64,000 nt of DNA, taken from contig JBAZEM010000009.1 in NCBI GenBank assembly GCA_041653875.1, forward strand, positions 1-64,000, given 5' to 3'. Positions 1 through 7,313 of the stretch are shown in pieces. Under the pieces are notes generated by a model that was given only the letters and a program-made list of their open reading frames with translations, searched no databases and was not told where the DNA came from. Origin of the DNA: VSJD01 sp041653875. Its GTDB lineage: Bacteria; Verrucomicrobiota; Kiritimatiellia; JAAZAB01. The position numbers were made by a program, and so were the translations under genes. Positions within the stretch are counted from its first letter, which is position 1. Every line of letters begins with the position of its first letter.

Positions 1-113
1 CCCGATCATAATCGGGGTGACGGGACACTCCAAAAGGATCATTAAAAAGTTCGGATCGGAGAGGAAAAGCACAGAGAAATGTAAATCGGAAACTATCCAA
101 TTTTAACAATTGA

Positions 114-473
114 CGGCACATCCCCTGTTACCGCGATCAGCTTGAGCAGCGCGGCGTTCAGGAGGATGTCTCCTTTCGGCAGACCGGACGACATTTGAGC
201 GTCGACTTAATCCTGAAAGCGGTTGCGAAGCGGGCTGGGATAGGGCGGGAATGTCTGCTGGCAAGACGCCGAGACGCTACTTGGCGGGCGGTAGCCAGCA
301 GGATGCTTTGTAAATACGGCGGACGGACGCAACGGGAAGTCGCCGCGATTCTCGGGGCCAAGACCGGTGTGGCGATCAGTTGCCAGTTGAAGAAGTTGAA
401 GTGCAGACTGGCCGTTGAAGTCGCGTTGCGCTCCCGGGTTGAGCAAATCGAGAAGGAATTGCAAAGGAGCTGA
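114..473 (+). pseudogene. C-terminal remnant of a REP-associated (RAYT/Y1) transposase
   Basis: The frame is open from 114 (preceded by a TGA at 111) to a TGA at 471-473, and has no credible start; TTG at 195 is the first possible one. The translation looks like the DNA-binding tail that follows the Y1 HUH domain in RAYT transposases: an Arg-rich helix, the segment GGRTQREVAAILGAKTGVAI resembling a helix-turn-helix, then a basic coiled end (QIEKELQRS). The catalytic HUH domain is missing, so the protein cannot transpose anything. Thirty bases just downstream (483-512) recur at 39290-39319, as expected if this was a mobile unit with short derivatives. Family assignment is by recognition of the C-terminal pattern only. 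Confidence 0.55.
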
Positions 474-864
474 TGAATAAGGCGCTAATCTCTATTATAA
501 GGGCTGACCCTCCGCAGCACTCCCAAGTTGGCGCGCCACAGCACTATGTCTATTGACACCGAGCCTTTGATGAGCGACCCTCCGCCACCCCGCATTTACG
601 ATCTCGCATATGCTGTGTAAGAGACTTGGAAGAGCAAAATAAGGGGAAGCCGGATTGCGCTTCCGATAAGCTCCGGGCATTATAGCGGGCAAAAGGACGT
701 TCCCTGCATGGGAAAAATGGGATACCTGACCTAACCTGACCGGATACAGACTAAGCGAGCGATGTTCAGGACACACGCGCTGGGCAGGAGCGTGGAAACC
801 GTCCTGCCGCTGGCGAGTTGCGCGAAACATAACAATGCCGTGGAAATGAAAGGAGGAACCGGTC
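474..864. other. Intergenic stretch carrying the right end of the RAYT-type unit
   Basis: No gene is visible. Bases 483-512 (containing TATTATAAGGGCTGACCCTC) match 39290-39319 at 29 of 30 positions. The short string GAGCGACCCTCCGCC near 575 resembles the downstream part of the same unit. The remainder up to the wrbA ribosome-binding site at 849-856 looks unique and presumably holds the wrbA promoter, but I see no convincing -35/-10 pair. Confidence 0.4.
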
Positions 865-1485
865 GTGATCGTAAAAGTTCAAATTGTATTTTACAGCATG
901 TATGGCCACGTTTACCAACTCGCCGAGGCTGAAGCGTCCGGAGCAGGCGAAGTCCAAGGATGCGCGGTCGAGCTTTATCAGGCGCCCGAACTCGTTCCGG
1001 ACGATGCCTTGGAAAAGAGCGGCGCCAAGTCGGCCCGTCGCAAGTTTGCGCATATTCCGGTGGCCAAGCCGGAACGGCTCGCCGAAGCGGACGCCATTAT
1101 CTTCGGGACGCCGACGCGTTTCGGGAACATGTGCGCCCAGATGCGCAATCTGCTCGATCAGACCGGCCCGCTATGGATGAAAGGCGCGCTGGTGGGCAAG
1201 GTCGGAAGCGTCTTCACCAGCACGGCCACCCAGCACGGCGGCCAGGAGACCACGATCACGAGTTTTCACTCCACGCTGCTGCACCACGGCATGATCATTG
1301 TCGGGGTTCCGTATGCCGAGCAACGCCTGCTCAATATGGGCGAGATCACGGGTGGCAGCCCCTATGGCGCTTCGACGCTGGCCGGCGCGGACGGCTCGCG
1401 CCAGCCGAGCGCCAATGAGTTGGCCATCGCAAAATACCAGGGCAAACACGTGGCGACGATCGTCCGTAAATTATCGGGAAAATGA
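865..1485 (+). CDS. wrbA: NAD(P)H:quinone oxidoreductase, WrbA type
   Basis: A 206-residue flavodoxin-fold protein, the usual WrbA length. The FMN-phosphate loop is the N-terminal YSMYGHVYQLAEA region, and IFGTPTRFGNM (about residue 80) is the family's flavin-contacting loop. FTSTATQHGGQE and the Pro/Tyr-rich loop with GGSPYGAST are also typical. WrbA makes two-electron reductions of quinones in the cytoplasm, avoiding semiquinone and superoxide formation. The start is GTG at 865, chosen because a strong AAAGGAGG lies 9 bases upstream. It is followed after 13 bases by superoxide dismutase, so the two probably form an oxidative-stress operon. Family assignment is secure. Confidence 0.93.
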   Translation: MIVKVQIVFYSMYGHVYQLAEAEASGAGEVQGCAVELYQAPELVPDDALEKSGAKSARRKFAHIPVAKPERLAEADAIIFGTPTRFGNMCAQMRNLLDQTGPLWMKGALVGKVGSVFTSTATQHGGQETTITSFHSTLLHHGMIIVGVPYAEQRLLNMGEITGGSPYGASTLAGADGSRQPSANELAIAKYQGKHVATIVRKLSGK

Positions 1486-1498
1486 AAGGAGCAAGAAG

Positions 1499-2209
1499 AT
1501 GAGCGCCGATATTTTCGATGCCGGTTTCAAGATGTTGACCTTGATGCCGTTTGTGGGGCTGGCCGTTTCGGGGTGGGCGGTGGGACCATCGGTTGCGACT
1601 GTGTTTCAACTGCCGCCGTTGCCTTACGCTCAGGACGCATTGGAACCGTACGTGTCCGCCCGGACGATGAGCTTCCACTATGGCAAGCATCATCAAGCCT
1701 ATATCGACGCTTTGAACAAACTGGTCGCCGGCACACCCTTGGCCGGGCAGCCGCTGGAAAAAGTGCTTGTGGAAAGCGCCGGCGTACCGGACAAGGCGGC
1801 CGTTTTCAATAACGCCGCGCAGGCCTGGAACCATGCGTTTTTCTGGCAAAGTATGAAACCGGCCGGAAGCGGTGTCCCGGTCGGCGGCGGCAAGCCGACG
1901 GGGCGCCTGCTGGAGCTGATCGAAAAGTCCTTCGGTAGTTTCGAGGAGTTAAAGGATGCCTTCGCCGCCGCGGCGATCGCGCAGTTCGGCAGTGGTTGGG
2001 TCTGGCTGGTGCAGGATGGCGGCCGCCTGAAGGTCGTCAAGACCTCGAACGCGGACACACCGATGGCGCACGGGCAAACTGCGCTTCTGACGTGCGACGT
2101 GTGGGAGCATGCTTACTATCTCGATTACCAGAATCGCCGCAAGGACTTTGTGCAGGCTTTCCTGGAGCATTTGGCGAACTGGGACTTCGCGGCGTCAAGG
2201 TTGCGGTAA
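1499..2209 (+). CDS. sodB: Superoxide dismutase, Fe type, with N-terminal hydrophobic extension
   Basis: A 236-residue Fe/Mn superoxide dismutase. Metal ligands are recognisable as H60 (SFHYGKHH), H112 (WNHAFFW) and the Asp/His of DVWEHAYY. Q108 in NAAQAWNH is the position that marks Fe-type enzymes. The catalytic domain begins at FQLPPLPY (about residue 36). Before it is an extension with a hydrophobic stretch (MLTLMPFVGLAVSGWAVG) that could be a signal anchor; cytoplasmic SodB lacks this. ATG at 1499 is chosen because AAAGGAGC lies just upstream; a longer frame would run back into wrbA. Co-transcription with wrbA is likely. Location (membrane/periplasm or cytoplasm) is undecided. Confidence 0.93.
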   Translation: MSADIFDAGFKMLTLMPFVGLAVSGWAVGPSVATVFQLPPLPYAQDALEPYVSARTMSFHYGKHHQAYIDALNKLVAGTPLAGQPLEKVLVESAGVPDKAAVFNNAAQAWNHAFFWQSMKPAGSGVPVGGGKPTGRLLELIEKSFGSFEELKDAFAAAAIAQFGSGWVWLVQDGGRLKVVKTSNADTPMAHGQTALLTCDVWEHAYYLDYQNRRKDFVQAFLEHLANWDFAASRLR

Positions 2210-2632
2210 TTGAACTTATCGCCGCTCAAAGCGGGGCGGACTCTTGTAGCCGCGGCGGTGACGCCGTGGCCGTCGGAAGAGGCCACGCCCTCGCGGGCGC
2301 ACGATCGTCCTGGAAGCGATCGCTAAAATGACCGAGCGCCAGGTTGCGGCTAAAGTTCGCCGGCATTTTCTGCGATAGCGCCGATCATGCAGGCCGCGGC
2401 TGAAAGGGGCTGCCGGTGAACCATGCCGTTTTTTGGGCGGGGCGAGAACTCCGCCGTAGAACGGCCTTATCCCATGATTTCCTTGGGCTTACAGCCGCAG
2501 GACACGCGGCACGGTCCAGGCGGCGATCAATCCCGGCGCCCGGAGTTCCTGGAATAAAAGCGCCCATTGCGGCGCGCGGTGCGCAGTCATGAACGAATCC
2601 TATAAAGGCATGGCGTCAGCCTGTCGTCGCGC
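2210..2632. repeat. Intergenic region with a dispersed GC-rich palindromic repeat
   Basis: Between the convergent sodB and polyketide synthase genes. Bases about 2230-2305 carry a repeat (TTGTAGCCGCGGCGGTGACG and its partner CGCCCTCGCGGGCGC) whose relatives lie near 26000-26070, 36965-37090, 41430-41515 and 56155-56215. A 33-codon minus-strand frame (2489-2590, starting MTAHRAPQWALLFQE) directly downstream of the polyketide synthase might be a tiny gene or a remnant; I cannot support either. Confidence 0.5.
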
Positions 2633-3745
2633 TCAGCCCTGCATCAGGCGCAAAACCGCCATCTCGATCGTCAGTCCCGGCCCGCAGGTGACCGCGCAAG
2701 CACGGTCGTCAGCGGCTCCGGCGGGCTGCGCCTGCATCAGTTCCTGTAAAACGAACAAGATGGTGGCGCTACTCATATTGCCATAGTTGCGCAGTACGTC
2801 ACGCGAGGACTGGATTTGCTCTGGCCGCAACTCAAGTCCGCTCTGAATTTTATCGAGAATGGCCTTGCCTCCCGGATGGATCGCCCAGCGCCCGATATCG
2901 CCCACGCGCAGTCCGCTTTCCGCGAGCGGCGGCTCGATCAGCGACCGGATATTGCCGCCGATGATATCGGGCACATAGGTGGACAGCGCGATCTCGAATC
3001 CCTTGTTGCCTATGCGCCAGGCCATGTCTTTCACGCCATCCGGGATCAGGGCGGACGCAAAATTGTCGAGACAATATACGCTCCGGCCGGCCGGAGGTTC
3101 CCGCGCGCTGACAATAGCGGCGGCGGCGCCATCGGCGAAAATCGCATTTGCCAGAAGCGAGTCAATCCCGTTCTCGAAGTTAAGGTGCAGACTGCAAAGT
3201 TCGATGGATACGATCATGACCACGGCCGAGGGATCGGCCCGGCAGAATTGCCAGGCCATGCGCAGTGCGGGCAACGCGGCGTAACAACCCATGAAGCCCA
3301 AGGCGTAACGCTGCGTTTCCGGCCGCAGACCGGCTTCGCGCACGATATAGTAGTCCGGCCCGGGATTGGAGAACCCGGTGCAGGTGACGGTTATCACGTG
3401 CGTGACGTCCTTGGGGGCAATGCCCCGGCACTGCGCCAGGGCGCGGCGCGAAACTTCCACCGCCAGGCGCCGCGCTTCGCGCGCATAGCGGTCGTTGCGT
3501 TCGCCGGTTCCCGGCGCCGTCAGCTTGCCGTCCGGGCTGGTTTTGAACAGGGGATCCTTATTCTCCGGCCCGAAATCGGCCAATACGCTGTGGCGGGTCG
3601 CGATGCCGGAGTTCCGGTAAACGCGCTGGGCCAGCCGGCGTTGTTTGTCGTCGTCAAGCCACGCTTGCATTCGCTCGGCGGCGAAATCCTGGGAATAGAC
3701 ATTCTCCGGCGCCAGGGTCTCGATATGTTGAATGTAAACGGACAT
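2633..3745 (-). CDS. Type III polyketide synthase (chalcone/stilbene synthase family)
   Basis: A 370-residue thiolase-fold ketosynthase of normal family length. The catalytic triad is visible: C154 in FMGCYAALPAL, H290 in WAIHPGGKAILD and N323 in RNYGNMSSATILF. The C-terminal CGPGLTIEM loop is also characteristic. Such enzymes extend a CoA starter with malonyl-CoA and cyclise the chain to pyrones, resorcinols or phloroglucinols without an acyl carrier protein. The start MSVYIQ at 3745 has ACGGAG upstream; a TTG at 3772 is possible but has no ribosome site. No partner methyltransferase or oxidase follows on the same strand, so the product cannot be predicted. Substrate specificity is unknown. 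Confidence 0.93.
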   Translation of the reverse strand: MSVYIQHIETLAPENVYSQDFAAERMQAWLDDDKQRRLAQRVYRNSGIATRHSVLADFGPENKDPLFKTSPDGKLTAPGTGERNDRYAREARRLAVEVSRRALAQCRGIAPKDVTHVITVTCTGFSNPGPDYYIVREAGLRPETQRYALGFMGCYAALPALRMAWQFCRADPSAVVMIVSIELCSLHLNFENGIDSLLANAIFADGAAAAIVSAREPPAGRSVYCLDNFASALIPDGVKDMAWRIGNKGFEIALSTYVPDIIGGNIRSLIEPPLAESGLRVGDIGRWAIHPGGKAILDKIQSGLELRPEQIQSSRDVLRNYGNMSSATILFVLQELMQAQPAGAADDRACAVTCGPGLTIEMAVLRLMQG

Positions 3746-3784
3746 GCCCACACTCCGTATGGTTAATGTCAATAAGAATTTAAA

Positions 3785-4003
3785 AACACAGCGGTTCTAT
3801 CCGCCAGAGGCGGACAAGTCGAACCGCATCTACACCGGCTCGTTGTAGCGCCGTTCGAGAGAACGGCAAAGTCGCGGCCTTTGGCCGCCTAACTCGATGT
3901 TAAGGAAATTTCCGCCAGAGGCGGATCCGCCTACGGCGGACAATCCAGGTAGAGCCGGTTTTATACCGGCTATGACAGCCGACGTAAAGTCGGCTCTACA
4001 TGG
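3785..4003. repeat. Two abutting dispersed palindromic repeats
   Basis: Bases about 3785-3900 belong to the family with CAGCGGTTCTATCCGCC and CCGTTCGAGAGAACGGCAAAG (related copies at about 23926-24052, 32318-32425 and 58364-58442). Bases 3949-3999 form a near-perfect hairpin pair beginning GTAGAGCCGGTTTTATACCG and ending AAAGTCGGCTCTAC, a family also seen at 36865-36945 and 63941-64000. No coding frame is supported here. Confidence 0.7.
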
Positions 4004-4039
4004 AACAGTTGCCGTAATTCATCGAGCCGCCGCGCTTGT

Positions 4040-4312
4040 CTATTCTTCGCCGAAGGCGTCGGCAAATAAGCATTGAATGGCTTGCATGGCTTCGGCGGCG
4101 TCGATGCCATCGGCGACCACCGTCAAGGGGGTCCCTTGCACCGCGCCGATCGCGAGCAGTTCGATGATGCTTTTGCCGTCAACGAAGCCGCCCCCGTTGC
4201 GCACACTGATGCTGGCTTCATATCGGACGGCCGTTTTGGCGAACAAGGCCGCCGGACGCGCATGCATCCCAAAAGCATTGGGCACGATAAAACGCGAACT
4301 GATTTTAGGCAT
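4040..4312 (-). CDS. HPr family phosphocarrier protein
   Basis: A 90-residue HPr. The phosphorylatable histidine is H17 in GMHARPAALF and the regulatory serine is S48 in VDGKSIIELLAIGA, so both the PEP:PTS site and the HPr-kinase site are present. HPr shuttles phosphate from enzyme I to PTS sugar permeases or regulators. No enzyme I, EII or HPr kinase gene is nearby, so it may act mainly in regulation (for example nitrogen-PTS-like). Start ATG at 4312. The gene stands alone between repeats, divergent from the korAB region. Confidence 0.92.
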   Translation of the reverse strand: MPKISSRFIVPNAFGMHARPAALFAKTAVRYEASISVRNGGGFVDGKSIIELLAIGAVQGTPLTVVADGIDAAEAMQAIQCLFADAFGEE

Positions 4313-4724
4313 TATGACCTTCTCCCATAGGTTCGCTTCTTTCGACGGAGTATGTATTTATATCGTGAAATTGATCATCAGGCCGAACCTGACTGTGCGC
4401 TTCGAAATGTCTTAGCCTGACCTGATGCAGGTTGGCATCTTTCCCGTAAAGATACACGTTTTTGCGTGTATGTTTTTGGGAGGGACAGCGTGTCGCTGTC
4501 CGTGGCGGGCAACATGCCCGCCCTCCCTTGGGTTGCGGGCACAGCCCGCCTTGGAAGGAATGCTGTCCGTGCCGCCTTCCATCGGGAATTTCGCCGGCGT
4601 AAATCAGGATTATCCCGCTTTCAAATATTGTCCGCCGCGCAGATCATGAAAGCGATCGCCATATCTGCGATTTGGCATGGAATGAACCCCCGGCCAAGCG
4701 CCGGATTTATGCAAAGCGAACGTC
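4313..4724. repeat. Intergenic region with tandem small hairpins
   Basis: Upstream of korA. Bases 4451-4471 form a small hairpin (ATACACG/CGTGTAT) followed by a T-run. Bases 4478-4550 hold three adjacent hairpins: GGACAGCG/CGCTGTCC, GGCGGGC/GCCCGCC, and GCGGGC/GCCCGC. This looks like a mobile palindrome cluster rather than a terminator. The 170 bases before korA contain no obvious gene and presumably include its promoter. Confidence 0.5.
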
Positions 4725-6431
4725 ATGACAAACGATATCCGACATGCGGGCCCGTTGCAAGTGGTTATCGGCGGAGAGGCCGGGCAAGGGCTGGTGACGA
4801 TCGGCGAATTACTGGCCCGCAGTCTGGTGCGGGCCGGGCATCATGTTTTGGCGACCCAGAGTTACATGTCGCGCATTCGCGGCGGGCACAATACGTTTTC
4901 CATTCGCGCCGGCGGGGCGCCGGCGGCGGCGCCCCGGGAAGCGATCGACCTGCTTGTGGCGCTAAACGACGAGACCATCCGCCTTCACCGGCGGGAACTT
5001 ACGCCCCTGGGCCTGGTCGTGGCGGATGAAAAAGCGGCCATTGAGGGCGTTCCCGTTTTAAAGGTTCCTTTCGAGCGTCTCGCTGCAAAGACATCCGTGA
5101 ATATGGCCGCTTTCGGCATTGCGGGCGCCGTTCTGGGTTTGGAGCGAACGAATCTTGAACGTGCCATGGCCGACTTTTTCGGCGGCAAGCAAGTGGAGGC
5201 GATGGTAGAAAATTGCCGGGCCGTTGCGAACGCCTATACGTGGATCGATGCGCAGCCGGTTACATTTAAAAAACTGGCGGCTCCGCCGCCGCCGCCGCAA
5301 GCGAGGATCATGATTAATGGGAATGAGGCCATCGCCTTGGGCGCTCTGAACGCCGGGGCGAAGTTCTGCGCATTCTACCCGATGACCCCGGCCACCACCG
5401 TGCCGCTGACCCTGATCGAATATGCGGAGCGGATGGGCATGGTCGTGGAACAGGCCGAGGACGAAATCGCCGCCATTAATATGGCCATCGGGGCGTCATT
5501 TGCCGGCGCTCCGGCCATGACGGCCACCGCCGGCGGCGGGTTCGCCTTGATGGTGGAAAGCGTGAGTTTGGCGGGCATGACCGAAACCCCCATCGTCATC
5601 GTTGTCGCCCAGCGCCCGGTGCCGGCAACCGGATTACCCACCCGCACCGAACAGGCGGATCTCGAATTCGTTCTGCACGCCGGGCATGGCGAATTCCCGC
5701 GCGCCATCCTGACGCCCGGATCCGTGGAAGAATGTTTCGAACTCGCGGGCAAAGCCTTTGGGCTTGCGGATCGCTATCAAGGGCCGGTTTTCCTGTTGAC
5801 CGATCAGTTCCTGGCCGACACCTACCGCGATATTATTCCGTTCAACCTGGAACCGCCGCCGATCGCACCGCTTCCGAGCGAATGCCCGATGCTGCCTTAC
5901 AAGCGCTATGCCCTGACTGAAACGGGCGTTTCGCCCCGCCTGATTCCCGGCCTGAGCCCCCAGCTGGTGGTTGCCGACAGCGATGAACATGCCGAAGACG
6001 GGCACATTACCGAGGATCTGGAGGTGCGCCGACTGATGGTGGAAAAAAGACTGCGGAAAATGGCGGGCATAAAGGCCGAGGTCAGCCCCCCGGTTTTTCA
6101 AGGGGATAATAATCCCGATCTGTTGTTGGTGTCGTGGGGATCGTCACAGGGCGCCGTCGGCGAGGCGGCCGCCGCTTTGCGCGCCGGGGGAACACGCACG
6201 GGCGCCTTGCATTTTCCGCAGGTCTGGCCCCTGATCCCCTCGCATTTTATCGATTACCTGAATTCGGCGCGCGCCGTTGTTGCCGTCGAGGGCAACGCCA
6301 TGGGCCAATTCGCCCGTTTGATCCGCCGGGAGACCGGGTTTCACATCCAAAATCTCGTTTTGCGTTATGACGGGTTGCCGTTCACTCCCGAATATATTCT
6401 CAGGAGGCTGTCTCATGGAACAACAGCGTGA
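4725..6431 (+). CDS. korA: 2-oxoacid:ferredoxin oxidoreductase, fused gamma-alpha subunit
   Basis: A 568-residue protein with an N-terminal gamma domain (about residues 8-185, starting VVIGGEAGQGLVTIGELLAR) fused to the alpha (pyruvate:ferredoxin oxidoreductase domain I/II) part from about residue 195. The fused layout is typical of KorA-type 2-oxoglutarate or 2-oxoacid ferredoxin oxidoreductases, which reversibly decarboxylate a 2-oxoacid to acyl-CoA and reduce ferredoxin. Motifs include FYPMTPATTVPLTLIEYAE, QAEDEIAAINMAIGAS and PTRTEQADLEF. It overlaps korB by 17 bases, so they are translationally coupled. Substrate (2-oxoglutarate or a branched 2-oxoacid) is not decidable from sequence alone. 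The enzyme is oxygen-sensitive, pointing to anaerobic or microaerobic metabolism. Confidence 0.92.
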   Translation: MTNDIRHAGPLQVVIGGEAGQGLVTIGELLARSLVRAGHHVLATQSYMSRIRGGHNTFSIRAGGAPAAAPREAIDLLVALNDETIRLHRRELTPLGLVVADEKAAIEGVPVLKVPFERLAAKTSVNMAAFGIAGAVLGLERTNLERAMADFFGGKQVEAMVENCRAVANAYTWIDAQPVTFKKLAAPPPPPQARIMINGNEAIALGALNAGAKFCAFYPMTPATTVPLTLIEYAERMGMVVEQAEDEIAAINMAIGASFAGAPAMTATAGGGFALMVESVSLAGMTETPIVIVVAQRPVPATGLPTRTEQADLEFVLHAGHGEFPRAILTPGSVEECFELAGKAFGLADRYQGPVFLLTDQFLADTYRDIIPFNLEPPPIAPLPSECPMLPYKRYALTETGVSPRLIPGLSPQLVVADSDEHAEDGHITEDLEVRRLMVEKRLRKMAGIKAEVSPPVFQGDNNPDLLLVSWGSSQGAVGEAAAALRAGGTRTGALHFPQVWPLIPSHFIDYLNSARAVVAVEGNAMGQFARLIRRETGFHIQNLVLRYDGLPFTPEYILRRLSHGTTA

Positions 6432-7287
6432 GCGCTCGGTGGTTTTGGAAGACTATGGCGAATATGAGACCGCCTGGTGCCCGGGTTGCGGCAATTTCGG
6501 CATATTAAAAGCCCTGAAACAGGCACTGGTCGCATGCCGGCTGCCGCCGCAGGCGGTCTTGTTCGTTTCCGGAATCGGCCAGGCCGCCAAAGCCCCGCAT
6601 TACCTCAATGCCAATCTCTTCAACGGACTGCATGGGCGAGCCCTGCCCGTGGCCACGGGCGCCAAACTCGCCAACAGCCGGCTGACGGTGATTGTCGAGA
6701 GCGGTGACGGCTGCACGTATGGCGAAGGCGGCAACCATTTCCTATCGGCCATCCGTAGAAACATAAATGTGACGCTTCTGGTGCACAACAACCAGGTCTA
6801 TGGCTTAACCAAGGGACAGGCCAGTCCGACTTCAACGGAAGGCTTCGTGACCAAGGCGCAGCCTGACGGAGTGCATGCCCAGGCTTTTAACCCGGTGGCG
6901 GTGGCCGTGGCCATGAAGGCCGGATTTGTCGCCCGCAGTTTTTCCGGCATGACGGATCATCTGGTCGCAACGATCCAGGCGGGGATCGCCCATCCGGGCT
7001 TTGCCCTGGTCGACATTCTTCAGCCGTGCATATCTTTCAATACGGTGAATACCTTCAAGTGGTACAAGGAGCGTTGTCGCGACGTCGCTCCGGACCACGA
7101 TCCGTCGGACTGGAATGCGGCCTTCAAGCTTGCCTTTCAATGGGAGGAAGGGATTCCGATCGGGGTTATCTATAAAAATGACCGCGCGCCGTTCGAGTCG
7201 CATTTCCCGGCCTGCGCGCAAGGCCCCCTGGCGGGGCGGGCGGTTGACAAGGAGGCCCTGCAGCGCATTGTCATGAGCTATGCTTAA
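6415..7287 (+). CDS. korB: 2-oxoacid:ferredoxin oxidoreductase, beta subunit
   Basis: A 290-residue thiamine-diphosphate subunit. C22 and C25 in WCPGCGNFG are the first cluster ligands, and GDGCTYGEGGNHF is the ThDP/Mg-binding motif. NNQVYGLTKGQASPT is the conserved loop of KorB-type subunits. It carries the reaction centre and the 4Fe-4S cluster that passes electrons to ferredoxin, in complex with the preceding alpha-gamma chain. The start is ATG 6415, with CAGGAGG at 6401-6407 inside the end of korA. It ends 27 bases from the convergent lptD gene. Confidence 0.93.
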   Translation: MEQQRERSVVLEDYGEYETAWCPGCGNFGILKALKQALVACRLPPQAVLFVSGIGQAAKAPHYLNANLFNGLHGRALPVATGAKLANSRLTVIVESGDGCTYGEGGNHFLSAIRRNINVTLLVHNNQVYGLTKGQASPTSTEGFVTKAQPDGVHAQAFNPVAVAVAMKAGFVARSFSGMTDHLVATIQAGIAHPGFALVDILQPCISFNTVNTFKWYKERCRDVAPDHDPSDWNAAFKLAFQWEEGIPIGVIYKNDRAPFESHFPACAQGPLAGRAVDKEALQRIVMSYA

Positions 7288-7313
7288 ACCGCCCCGACTC
7301 GGCGCGTCCGGAG

